A stretch of 9,213 nucleotides of DNA. It comes from Rhodospirillaceae bacterium. Lineage in GTDB: Bacteria; Pseudomonadota; Alphaproteobacteria; CADEGL01. Under the pieces are notes generated by a model. The model was not told where the DNA came from. It saw only the letters and a program-made list of their open reading frames with translations, and searched no databases. Below are positions 1 through 6,746 of this stretch, in pieces; within the stretch, counting starts at the first letter, position 1, and every line of letters begins with the position of its first letter. Both the position numbers and the translations under genes were made by a program. The stretch covers positions 1 through 9,213 of the forward strand of contig JABIRQ010000402.1 in assembly GCA_018699755.1 (NCBI GenBank), read 5' to 3'.

Positions 1-701
1 AATTCCTGCTGAGGATGCTTGCGCCCACCCTGGGGCGGCACGCTGGCGACCGTGCCCTCCATGATCTTGAGCAGGGCCTGCTGCACGCCCTCGCCCGAGA
101 CGTCCCGGGTGATCGACGGGTTGTCGGACTTGCGGCTGATCTTGTCGACTTCGTCGATATAGACGATGCCGCGCTGGGCACGCTCGACATTGTAGTCGGC
201 GGACTGCAGCAGCTTGAGGATGATGTTCTCGACATCCTCGCCGACATAGCCCGCCTCGGTCAGGGTCGTGGCGTCGGCCATGGTGAAGGGCACGTCGATA
301 ATCCGCGCCAGGGTCTGGGCCAGCAAGGTCTTGCCGCAGCCCGTCGGGCCGACCAGCAGGATGTTCGACTTGGCCAGTTCGACATCGTTCGACTTCGCCC
401 CATGGGCGAGGCGCTTGTAGTGATTGTGAACGGCAACGGAGAGCACGCGCTTGGCGTGGCCCTGGCCGATCACGTAGTCGTTCAGAACCGTGGCGATATC
501 CTTCGGCGACGGCACCCCGTCACGCGATTTGACCAACGTCGTCTTGTGCTCCTCACGGATGATATCCATGCAGAGCTCGACGCATTCGTCGCAGATAAAG
601 ACGGTCGGGCCGGCGATCAGCTTGCGGACTTCGTGCTGGCTCTTTCCGCAGAAAGAGCAGTACAGGGTGTTCTTGGAATCGCCGCCGGAGGACTTATTCA
701 T
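1..701 (-). CDS. clpX: ClpX, ATP-dependent unfoldase of ClpXP (N-terminal 233 codons; 3' end outside window)
   Basis: AAA+ unfoldase that recognises tagged or damaged cytoplasmic proteins, unfolds them with ATP and threads them into the ClpP chamber. The sequence shows the N-terminal zinc-binding domain with Cys15, Cys18, Cys37 and Cys40 (CSFC and CDEC), then the AAA+ core with Walker A GPTGCGKT at residues 118-125, the GYVGEDVEN segment, and Walker B IVYIDEVDKI. The fragment stops inside the PPQGGRKHPQQE segment, about 55% of the way through a protein that is usually about 420 residues. The remaining AAA+ small domain and the ClpP-contacting IGF loop lie beyond position 1. ATG at 701 starts MNKSSGGDSKNTLYCSFC, the normal family N-terminus; the Shine-Dalgarno is weak (GGGG). 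It follows clpP on the same strand after 234 bp that contain a candidate promoter. Identification is essentially certain. Confidence 0.98.
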   Translation of the reverse strand, partial: MNKSSGGDSKNTLYCSFCGKSQHEVRKLIAGPTVFICDECVELCMDIIREEHKTTLVKSRDGVPSPKDIATVLNDYVIGQGHAKRVLSVAVHNHYKRLAHGAKSNDVELAKSNILLVGPTGCGKTLLAQTLARIIDVPFTMADATTLTEAGYVGEDVENIILKLLQSADYNVERAQRGIVYIDEVDKISRKSDNPSITRDVSGEGVQQALLKIMEGTVASVPPQGGRKHPQQE

Positions 702-784
702 TCACGCCCCGTATGGGTTTGTTGCGACACATTTTGTGCGGGTGAGGTCATGTTAGACATGGCACTCGCGGAGGCACAACGCAA

Positions 785-812
785 AAAGTATGGGCGAATT
801 CCTCAAGGTCAA
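785..812 (-). promoter_or_regulatory. Candidate sigma-70-type promoter for clpX
   Basis: Read on the minus strand there is TTGACC (807-812), a 16-bp spacer and TACTTT (785-790). The -35 matches the consensus at 5 of 6 positions; the -10 is weak at 3 of 6. Transcription would begin near 778 and give a leader of about 77 nt before the clpX ATG. Its place in an unusually long clpP-clpX gap fits an independent clpX promoter. This is inferred from motif match only. Confidence 0.4.
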
Positions 813-929
813 CGCCCATGTCCCGAGGCCGCGCGGACAGCCGTCGAGGAAGCTGCGCACAGTCGCGCATTTGATGGCAGAGCATGACATGAGTCGATCA
901 ACAGTCCGTAAACGCAAGTCGCCTCGCCC

Positions 930-957
930 GGACGCCTACCCCTTGGCGGGGGCGTCC
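930..957 (-). terminator. Hairpin spanning the clpP stop codon
   Basis: GGACGCC (930-936) pairs with GGCGTCC (951-957), extended by ccc/ggg after a two-base bulge, with the clpP TAG inside the left half. There is no following run of U on the minus strand, so it is at best a weak or factor-assisted terminator or a 3'-end stabiliser between clpP and clpX. Confidence 0.3.
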
Positions 958-1604
958 TTGGGCTTTTCGTCACCGCCCTTTTCGCCCTGGGGCGTGGGCC
1001 GGTGCGTCACGACCTCGTCGATCAGACCGAAGGCCTTGGCCTCCTCCGGCGACATGAACTTGTCGCGCTCCATCGCCCCTTCGATCACGTCGAGCGGCTG
1101 CCCCGTGTGCTTGGCGTAGATCTCGTTGAGACGCGCGCGCGTCGCCAGGATCTCGCGGGCGTGAATCTCGATATCGGTCGCCTGGCCCTGGGCGCCGCCC
1201 GACGGCTGATGGGTCATGATGCGCGCATGGGGCAGAGAGAAACGCTTGCCCTTGCCCCCGGCGCAGAGCAGCAGCGAGCCCATGGACGCCGCCTGACCGA
1301 TGCAGACCGTCATCACCTCGGGCTGGATGTATTGCATCGTGTCGTAGATCGCGAGGCCTGACGTGACGATTCCGCCCGGCGAATTGATGTAGAAGGCGAT
1401 GTCCTTCGAGGGATGTTCCGACTCCAGGAACAGAAGCTGGGCGCAGATCAGGGTCGAGACCATGTCGTTGATGGGCCCGGTCACGAAAATGATCCGCTCC
1501 TTGAGGAGCCGGGAATAGATGTCATAGGCCCGCTCGCCCCGGTTGGTCTGCTCGACCACCATGGGCACAAGGGTCTGCATCGTCGTCTCAAGTTGATCAG
1601 TCAT
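936..1604 (-). CDS. clpP: ClpP, ATP-dependent Clp protease proteolytic subunit
   Basis: Serine protease subunit that forms the two-ring, 14-subunit barrel working with ClpX (and with ClpA where present). The 222-residue product has the full catalytic triad in family context: Ser107 in GQAASMGS, His132 in MTHQPSGG and Asp181 in MERDKF. The conserved NSPGG and YDTMQYI segments are also present. ATG at 1604 (MTDQLETTMQTLVPMVVEQ) is chosen over an in-frame upstream start at 1649. AAGGA lies five bases before 1604, the family N-terminus begins here, and the longer version would begin inside the intergenic hairpin. The last 20 or so residues (RPTPQGEKGGDEKPKDAPAKG) form a charged tail beyond the usual end of the fold. 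It lies 60 bp after tig, and clpX follows. Confidence 0.97.
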   Translation of the reverse strand: MTDQLETTMQTLVPMVVEQTNRGERAYDIYSRLLKERIIFVTGPINDMVSTLICAQLLFLESEHPSKDIAFYINSPGGIVTSGLAIYDTMQYIQPEVMTVCIGQAASMGSLLLCAGGKGKRFSLPHARIMTHQPSGGAQGQATDIEIHAREILATRARLNEIYAKHTGQPLDVIEGAMERDKFMSPEEAKAFGLIDEVVTHRPTPQGEKGGDEKPKDAPAKG

Positions 1605-1609
1605 CGCCG

Positions 1610-1614
1610 TCCTT
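1610..1614 (-). promoter_or_regulatory. Ribosome binding site that fixes the clpP start
   Basis: AAGGA on the minus strand, five bases before the ATG at 1604. It supports that start over the in-frame ATG at 1649, which lies within a strong hairpin. Confidence 0.7.
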
Positions 1615-1633
1615 GGTTCGCTTGACCCATATC

Positions 1634-1663
1634 CGCTTGGCCGGCCCAAGGGCCGGCCAAGCG
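1634..1663 (-). terminator. Strong hairpin between tig and clpP
   Basis: CGCTTGGCCGGCCC (1634-1647) is followed two bases later by its exact reverse complement (1650-1663). A realistic fold is a 13-bp stem closed by a 4-base loop. It begins one base after the tig stop codon and ends about 30 bases before the clpP start. No U-run follows, so complete intrinsic termination is doubtful. It may be an attenuator, an RNA-stability element protecting the tig 3' end, or a bidirectional terminator. No clpP promoter is visible in the 60-bp gap, which favours partial read-through. Confidence 0.6.
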
Positions 1664-1664
1664 A

Positions 1665-1853
1665 TCAGTCGCCCTTCGCTTCGTCCTTGGCCGCTGCCTT
1701 CTTCTTTGGCGCTGCCTTCTTCTTGGCCGGCTTCTTGGCCGTGGCCTTGGCCTCGGGCTCGTCCTTGGCCGCGGGTTTCGCCTTCTTCGCCGCGGCCTTC
1801 TTCGCCGGTTTTTTGGCCTTCTTCTCGGTCTTGGCCTCGCCTTCCTCGTCCGC
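1665..1853 (-). repeat. Low-complexity Lys/Ala/Pro-coding tail of tig
   Basis: This stretch encodes residues 436-498 of trigger factor and is built from repeated AAG and GCC codons (KKPAKK, AAAKK, PAKKK and APKKK units). It resembles the basic tails of histone-H1-like bacterial proteins. The repeats are degenerate, not exact, but such a stretch can change length by slippage. Confidence 0.7.
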
Positions 1854-3161
1854 CGCCATCAGTTCTTCGCGGCTGACCTTGCGCGGCGTCACCTGGGCCA
1901 TTTCGAGGATGAAGTCCACGACCTTTTCCTCGAACAGGGGTGCGCGGAGCTGATCCATGGCCTGGGGGTTCGAGCGATAGAACTCGATCACCTGTTCGGC
2001 CTGGCCCGGGAAATTCCGCACCTGCTCCATCATCGCTCGGTTCACCTCTTCCTGGGCGACCGAAATGTTGTTGCGCGTGCCGACCTCGGAAAGAAGCAGG
2101 CCCAGCTTCACGCGGCGTTCCGCGATGCCGCGATACTCGGCGCGCAATTCCTCGTCGCTCTTGCCTTCGTCGTCCGCTTCGAGCTGACCGGCCTCCTTGT
2201 CCTGCTCGACCCGCTGCCAGATGCTTTCGAACTCCATCTCGACCATGCTTTCGGGCAAGGGGAACTCGTGGGTCTCGTCGAGCCGGTCGAACAGCACGCG
2301 CTTGACCCGGCCGCGCGCGACGTCCTTGAGGCTCGATTCGATCTGCTCGCGAATTGCCGCACGCAGGCCGTCGACGCCTTCATGGCCGAGCTGCTTGGCA
2401 AATTCGTCGTCGATCTCGCTGGCGACGGACTCCTTGATTTCCTTCACCGCGACCTCGAACACGGCTTCCTTGCCCGCCAGATCGGCGTTCCCGTAATCGG
2501 CCGGGAAGGTCACGGTGACATCCTTGGCCTCGCCGGCCTTGGCCCCGGTGAGCTGGTCCTCGAAACCGGGGATGAAGGTCCCCGAGCCGAGCGCCAGGTG
2601 GAAATCCTCGGCTTTGCCGCCCTCGAACTCCTCGCCGTCGACCCGGCCCGTGAAGTCGATGACCAGAACGTCGCCTTCCTTGCCCGCGCGTTTCTCCTCC
2701 ACCGTCTCCAAGTGGCCGTACTGCTTGGCCATGCCCGCCAGCGCCTCGTCGACGGCCGCGTCGTCCGCTTCCGGCTCCATGCGCTCGAGCTTATAGCCGG
2801 CAAAATCGGCCGGTTCGATGGTCGGCAGAACCTCGACCGCCATGGTGAAGGCCAGATCCTTGCCTTCCTCGAACTCGTCGACCTCCACCTTGGGCTGGGT
2901 GGCCGGGCGCACGCCCTGTTCCTCCAGGGTGCGCGACGCGCCTTCGTTCAGCGCCTGCTCGATCACCTCGCCGCGCACGGCCTCGCCGAAACGCGCCTTA
3001 ATGATGGCCGCCGGCACCTTGCCGGGCCGGAATCCGGGGATATTGACCTGCCCGGACAGCTCCTTCAGCCGCGCTTCCATACGCTCGCCCAGCTCGGAAG
3101 CCGGAAAGACGACCTTGAATTCGCGCCGAAGGCCCTCGGCATTGGTCTCTGTCACCTGCAT
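1665..3161 (-). CDS. tig: Trigger factor, ribosome-associated chaperone and peptidyl-prolyl isomerase, with Lys/Ala-rich C-terminal tail
   Basis: Binds the ribosome near the polypeptide exit tunnel and shields nascent chains. The 498-residue product has the ribosome-docking signature GFRPGKVP at residues 43-50, then an FKBP-type isomerase domain at about 160-245 (GDVLVIDFTGRVDGEEF, GSGTFIPGFEDQL, VTFPADYG), then the long helical substrate-cradling domain to about residue 436. E. coli Tig has 432 residues. The excess is a tail from about 437 to 498, with 21 lysines in the last 54 residues in KKPAKKAAAKK-like runs. The reading frame continues without a break and ends in TGA, so the tail looks genuine. 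ATG at 3161 has AAGGG nine bases upstream and gives the family N-terminus (MQVTETNAEGLRREFKV). It is followed by clpP. Confidence 0.97.
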   Translation of the reverse strand: MQVTETNAEGLRREFKVVFPASELGERMEARLKELSGQVNIPGFRPGKVPAAIIKARFGEAVRGEVIEQALNEGASRTLEEQGVRPATQPKVEVDEFEEGKDLAFTMAVEVLPTIEPADFAGYKLERMEPEADDAAVDEALAGMAKQYGHLETVEEKRAGKEGDVLVIDFTGRVDGEEFEGGKAEDFHLALGSGTFIPGFEDQLTGAKAGEAKDVTVTFPADYGNADLAGKEAVFEVAVKEIKESVASEIDDEFAKQLGHEGVDGLRAAIREQIESSLKDVARGRVKRVLFDRLDETHEFPLPESMVEMEFESIWQRVEQDKEAGQLEADDEGKSDEELRAEYRGIAERRVKLGLLLSEVGTRNNISVAQEEVNRAMMEQVRNFPGQAEQVIEFYRSNPQAMDQLRAPLFEEKVVDFILEMAQVTPRKVSREELMAADEEGEAKTEKKAKKPAKKAAAKKAKPAAKDEPEAKATAKKPAKKKAAPKKKAAAKDEAKGD

Positions 3162-3191
3162 CGGCGAATACCCTTACGCTTGCGCTTGTCC

Positions 3192-3224
3192 GGGTCGCGG
3201 CGCGGTAGCGCCGTTTCGCGACCC
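3192..3224 (-). terminator. Hairpin between tRNA-Leu and tig
   Basis: GGGTCGC (3192-3198) pairs with GCGACCC (3218-3224), and an inner stem GGCGC/GCGCC (3199-3203 with 3208-3212) closes a GGTA loop. There is a small one-sided bulge between the two stems. No U-run follows on the minus strand. It could partially end the tRNA transcript or form the tig leader structure. Confidence 0.35.
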
Positions 3225-3244
3225 CGGTTGCTGAACCCCGGTTG
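3222..3244. repeat. Two 9-bp direct repeats CCCCGGTTG
   Basis: CCCCGGTTG occurs at 3222-3230 and 3236-3244, 14 bp apart, in the short leader between tRNA-Leu and tig. Its function is unknown. It overlaps the base of the adjacent hairpin. Confidence 0.6.
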
Positions 3245-3251
3245 ATAGAAG

Positions 3252-3338
3252 TGGTGCGGGCGGAGGGACTTGAACCCCCAAGACGTTGCCGTCACAGGTA
3301 CCTAAAACCTGCGTGTCTACCAGTTCCACCACGCCCGC
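3252..3338 (-). tRNA. tRNA-Leu (anticodon UAG)
   Basis: An 87-nt class II tRNA with the 3' CCA encoded at 3252-3254. The acceptor stem is GCGGGCG paired with CGCCCGC, followed by discriminator A. The D-arm contains TGGTAGACAC. The anticodon stem CAGGT/ACCTG encloses the 7-base loop TTTAGGT, giving anticodon UAG (plus-strand 3302-3304), which reads CUN leucine codons. A long variable arm and a GGTTCAAGTCC T-arm follow, as expected for leucine. It is transcribed towards tig and has its own promoter just upstream. Confidence 0.97.
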
Positions 3339-3365
3339 ACGGCGGGCCGTCGAATCGAGCCGCTG

Positions 3366-3393
3366 TCTATAGCACAGACCCTTCGCGGCGCAA
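3366..3393 (-). promoter_or_regulatory. Promoter for tRNA-Leu (and perhaps tig)
   Basis: On the minus strand, TTGCGC (3388-3393), a 16-bp spacer and TATAGA (3366-3371). Transcription would begin near 3359, about 20 nt before the mature tRNA 5' end. I see no convincing promoter between the tRNA and tig, so read-through from here may help transcribe tig. Confidence 0.55.
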
Positions 3394-3421
3394 TAGACGG
3401 GCTGGGCGCTGCCGCACGGCG

Positions 3422-5875
3422 TCAGCCCGCCCGCGCGCGGTCGACCAGGGCCTGGGCGACCGCGTCGAGGATCGCATCCGTATCGATGCGGTAGGTCCGG
3501 TAAAGCTCGTCCAGGGTGCCGGTCTGGCCGAAATGCTCGACCCCCAGGCTTTGAGTGCGGTGGCCCCGGACCGAACCGAGCCAGCCGAGCGCGGCCGGAT
3601 GGGCGTCGTGGACCGTGACGAGAGCGGCGTCGGGCGCCATCGGCGCCAGCAGGGTCTCGATCCAGGACGGGTCGTCGCTCCGCCCGCTCTGCCTGCCCCG
3701 GTCGGCCGCGGTCCAGCCGGCATTCAGGCGGTCGGCCGAGGTCACGGCCAGGAGCCCGGCGCCCGGCACGTCTTCCGCCGCCTGCTCCCAGGCCGCCAGG
3801 GCCTCGGGCGCCACGGCCCCGCTGTAGACGATGGCCAGTTCGGCGCCCGGTGCGGGTTCGCGCAGCCAATAGCCGCCCTGGATGATGCCGTCGCGCAGGG
3901 CCTCGTCCGCCGCCCGGTCGGGCTGCCGGATCGGGCGGGTGGTCAGGCGTAGGTAGACCGAGCCGCCCTGGGCGTCGCGCAGCCAGACGCTGTCGCCCCG
4001 CGCGGTGCCGTCGCGCTGCATATAATCGAAGGCCCAGCCCAGGATCACCGCCAATTCGTCGACGAAGGCCGGCTCGAACGCCGCCAACCCATCCTGGGCC
4101 ATGCCGATCAGCGGCGTGCCGATCGACTGATGCGCTCCGCCCTCCGGCGCCAGGGTGATGCCCGAGGGCGTGCCGACAACGATGAAGCGCGCGTCCTGGT
4201 AGGCGGCGTAGTTCAGGGAATCCAGGCCGCGTGCGATGAACGGATCGTACAAGGTGCCGATCGGCAGCAAGCGCGCGCCGAACAGGGAGTGGGACAGGCC
4301 GAAGGCCGCCAAGGTCAGGAACAGGTTGCTTTCGGCGATACCCAGTTCGAGATGCTGGCCGCGCCGGTTGAAGGCCCAGCGCTGGGCGCTGACGACCTTC
4401 TCCTCCTTGAAGACGTCGGCCCGGTCGGCCCGGTTGAACAACCCGCGCTGGTTCACCCAGGGGCCCAGATTGGTCGAGACGGTGACGTCCGGCGAGGTCG
4501 TGACGATGCGCTCGGCCAGGGGTGAATCGCCACGCCCCAGCTCGTTCAGGATGCGCCCGAAGGCCTCCTGGGTCGCCATGGCCTTGCCGCGCGCGTCCGG
4601 CGCGGGCAGCGCCGCGGGCACCGGCACGGTCTCGGCGGTGAAGCGGCGGCGGCCCTGGGCGTTGAACGGCACCGAATCGAGGAAGTCTTGCACCGCCGCC
4701 GGATCGATATCCATGCCGGCGAAGCGCTCCCACTCTTCGCCCTCTGCGATGCCCATGTCCCGGCGCAGGGTGTCCATCTGCTCCGGGTTCATCAGGCCGG
4801 CATGGTTGTCCTTGTGGCCCGCGAAAGGCAGGCCGTGGCCCTTAACCGTATAGGCGATGAAGCAATGGGGCAGGTCCGAATCGACGGCATCGAACGCCTC
4901 GACCACCGCCTCCATGTCATGGCCGGCCAGATTGGTCATCAGGGCGTGCAGCCGGTCGTCGTCGTGTTCGGCGAACAGGCGTTTGCGAAAGGGGCCGTCG
5001 GGCAGGCTGTGATTCAGATGCTCGCGCCAGGCCGCCCCGGCCTTGAAGGTCAGGGCGGAATAGAGGTCGTTCGGGCAGTCGTCGATCCAGGCGCGCAGGG
5101 CCTCGCCCCCTTCCCAGGCGAAAACCTCCTCCAGCCGCTTGCCGTATTTCAGGATCACGACCTGCCAGCCGACCGCGTCGAAGAAGTCCTGGATCTTCTG
5201 GAACAGCTTGTCGATGACCACGCTGTCGAGGCTCTGGCGGTTGTAGTCGATGACCCACCAGAGGTTCCGCACGTCGTGCTTCCAGCCCTCCAGCATCGCC
5301 TCGTAGATGTTGCCCTCGTCCAGCTCGGCATCGCCCATCACCGCGACCATGCGCCCGGCCGGCTGGGCGCGGTCCACCAGCCGGTGCATCCGCACGTAGT
5401 CCTGGGCCAGGGAGGCGAAGAGAGTGACCGCGACTCCCAGGCCGACCGAGCCGGTCGAGAAATCGACGTCGTCGCCGTCCTTGGTGCGCGAGGGATAGGA
5501 TTGCGCCCCGCCCAGGGCGCGGAAGCGTTCCAGCTTCTCGCGGGTCTGATGGCCCAGCAGATACTGAATGGCGTGGAAGATCGGGCTGGCATGGGGCTTC
5601 ACCGCCACCCGATCCTCGGGCCGCAGGACATGGAAATAGAGCGCGGCCATCAGGGTCGCGACGGAGGCGCTGGAGGCCTGGTGGCCGCCCACCTTGAGGC
5701 CGTCGTCGCTCTTTCGGACATGGTTGGCGTGATGGATCGTCCAGCTCGACAGCCAGACGAGCTTGCGCTCCAGCGCCTTCAGAAGGGCGATCCTGTCCGG
5801 GTCGGGCTGAGGGCGGCGCGCGGCGGCGCGAGTCGTCTCGGTCATGGAGCAGCTCATCGAAGGAAGCGGTTGCAC
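3422..5875 (-). CDS. AceE/MdeB-type thiamine-diphosphate enzyme (homodimeric 2-oxoacid dehydrogenase E1-like, often annotated transketolase)
   Basis: An 817-residue thiamine-diphosphate enzyme resembling the homodimeric pyruvate dehydrogenase E1 family (AceE, about 887 residues). The N-terminal cofactor half has KPHASPIFHAIQYLLG (93-108), STGSVGLGVAVTLFASLAQD (140-159), and the ThDP/Mg motif GDAELDEGNIYEA at 181-193 with the partner Asn at 212 (IDYNRQSLD). Here the usual GDG reads GDA. KGHGLPFAGHKDNHAG (345-360) carries an active-site His candidate. The C-terminal half has QHLELGIAESN (507-517), whose Glu515 should contact the cofactor pyrimidine, and APEGGAHQSIGT (576-587). GTG at 5875 is preferred because AGGA lies five bases before it; ATG at 5857 or 5845 is possible. 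No E2 or E3 gene adjoins it, so substrate (pyruvate, 2-oxobutyrate or other) and acyl acceptor are unknown. Family is confident; activity is not. Confidence 0.88.
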   Translation of the reverse strand: MQPLPSMSCSMTETTRAAARRPQPDPDRIALLKALERKLVWLSSWTIHHANHVRKSDDGLKVGGHQASSASVATLMAALYFHVLRPEDRVAVKPHASPIFHAIQYLLGHQTREKLERFRALGGAQSYPSRTKDGDDVDFSTGSVGLGVAVTLFASLAQDYVRMHRLVDRAQPAGRMVAVMGDAELDEGNIYEAMLEGWKHDVRNLWWVIDYNRQSLDSVVIDKLFQKIQDFFDAVGWQVVILKYGKRLEEVFAWEGGEALRAWIDDCPNDLYSALTFKAGAAWREHLNHSLPDGPFRKRLFAEHDDDRLHALMTNLAGHDMEAVVEAFDAVDSDLPHCFIAYTVKGHGLPFAGHKDNHAGLMNPEQMDTLRRDMGIAEGEEWERFAGMDIDPAAVQDFLDSVPFNAQGRRRFTAETVPVPAALPAPDARGKAMATQEAFGRILNELGRGDSPLAERIVTTSPDVTVSTNLGPWVNQRGLFNRADRADVFKEEKVVSAQRWAFNRRGQHLELGIAESNLFLTLAAFGLSHSLFGARLLPIGTLYDPFIARGLDSLNYAAYQDARFIVVGTPSGITLAPEGGAHQSIGTPLIGMAQDGLAAFEPAFVDELAVILGWAFDYMQRDGTARGDSVWLRDAQGGSVYLRLTTRPIRQPDRAADEALRDGIIQGGYWLREPAPGAELAIVYSGAVAPEALAAWEQAAEDVPGAGLLAVTSADRLNAGWTAADRGRQSGRSDDPSWIETLLAPMAPDAALVTVHDAHPAALGWLGSVRGHRTQSLGVEHFGQTGTLDELYRTYRIDTDAILDAVAQALVDRARAG

Positions 5876-5880
5876 GCCAA

Positions 5881-5884
5881 TCCT
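5881..5884 (-). promoter_or_regulatory. Ribosome binding site favouring the GTG start at 5875
   Basis: AGGA on the minus strand lies five bases before the GTG. The later in-frame ATGs at 5857 and 5845 have no comparable site. This is the only direct evidence for the longer N-terminus. Confidence 0.5.
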
Positions 5885-5951
5885 AGCGAAGGACCGCCCG
5901 CCGCGCGATGGGCGTTCGCTCGCCGAGCGGTGCGATTCCGGCTCCTTCCCG

Positions 5952-6674
5952 TCAGGTCCCCATGCAGGCCGCGTCGGCGAAGGCGGCCATGGAATCGAAA
6001 CGGTGCAGGATCTTGGGCATCCGTCCCAAGGCCGGGGTTGCGCCCGGCACGCCCTTCTTGGCGTGGCGACGGTCGATCCAGCAATTGTCCAGGCCCTTGG
6101 CCTCGGCGGGCGCCATGTCGTGCATCAAGGACTGGCCGACATGAAGCAGCCGGTCGGGGGCGACGCCCTTCTCCCCGAGACGGGCCAGCAGAAAGTCGAA
6201 ATTCTGAGGATCGGGCTTGTAGCTGCCGACCGCCTCGGCGGTGTAGACGCCCTCGAAGACCGGGCCGAGACGCGCGACGCTGCCCGCGATCCCCGCTTCG
6301 TGGACATTCGACAGGATGAACAGGCGATAGCGCCCGGCCAGCCGCACCAGGGCTTCGGCCGAATCGGCGAAACCCGGCCAGTCGGGCACGCTGGCCCCGA
6401 AGGCCCGCGCCGCCTCTTCGGAAACCTTCGCGCCCAGTTCCTCGGCGGCGGTCCGGAAGGATTGCGCCAGGACATCGGAATAGAGCGTGCCGGGCTTGGC
6501 CTGTTGGATGCGGTTCTCGGGGCGGCCGAAGGCCTGCAGCAGGCCGTCGTCCTCGGCCGCGATCCCCGCCGCGTCGGCCCAGGGCCGCATATGGGCCAGG
6601 ATGCCCGTCTCCCAGTCGATCAAGGTGCCGTAGCAGTCGAAGCTCATCGCCTCATAGCGGTCGAAGGCGCTCAT
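5952..6674 (-). CDS. HAD-superfamily hydrolase, haloacid-dehalogenase-type-II-like
   Basis: A soluble 240-residue Rossmann-fold hydrolase. Motif I is SFDCYGTLIDW with nucleophile Asp13; the residue two after it is Tyr15, as in L-2-haloacid dehalogenases, not the Asp of most HAD phosphatases. Motif II is Ser122 in FILSNVH, motif III is Lys153 in SYKPDP, and motif IV is Asp186 in HVGQSLMHDMAPA. True L-2-haloacid dehalogenases carry Ser-x-Asn just before that last Asp (Ser175/Asn177 in the Pseudomonas enzyme); here the positions are Gln181 and Leu183. Dehalogenation of haloacids is therefore doubtful, and hydrolysis of a small phosphate ester or similar is as likely. ATG at 6674 has GGGGAG eight bases upstream. 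The AceE-like gene starts 76 bp after its stop on the same strand, so co-transcription is possible. Confidence 0.85.
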   Translation of the reverse strand: MSAFDRYEAMSFDCYGTLIDWETGILAHMRPWADAAGIAAEDDGLLQAFGRPENRIQQAKPGTLYSDVLAQSFRTAAEELGAKVSEEAARAFGASVPDWPGFADSAEALVRLAGRYRLFILSNVHEAGIAGSVARLGPVFEGVYTAEAVGSYKPDPQNFDFLLARLGEKGVAPDRLLHVGQSLMHDMAPAEAKGLDNCWIDRRHAKKGVPGATPALGRMPKILHRFDSMAAFADAACMGT

Positions 6675-6746
6675 CCCGCGTACTCCCCTGTTGGCGTGGA
6701 CGTTGGGACGAGCATACCGCCGGTCTGTCGAGGCAGTCTTGGCCCA

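Noticed and set aside
785..812. Heat-shock (sigma-32-like) promoter for clpX, from CTTGAG and CCCAT elements
   Set aside because: The two elements are only about 7 bp apart, too close for a sigma-32 promoter. The overlapping housekeeping promoter fits better.
1665..1853. Trigger-factor tail as a frameshift artefact or a separate gene
   Set aside because: The frame is continuous with the substrate-binding domain, the tail is compositionally coherent, and the stop falls one base before the strong hairpin, as expected for a real gene end.
3242..3952. Plus-strand reading frame beginning over the tRNA (VVRAEGLEPP-type start)
   Set aside because: It reads antisense through tRNA-Leu and then antisense to the AceE-like gene. 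This is a known class of spurious translation and has no protein-family character.
3174..4733. 519-codon minus-strand frame across tRNA-Leu
   Set aside because: It is in another frame of the AceE-like gene, runs through a tRNA, and is rich in Arg, Gly and Pro, as expected of high-GC shadow frames.
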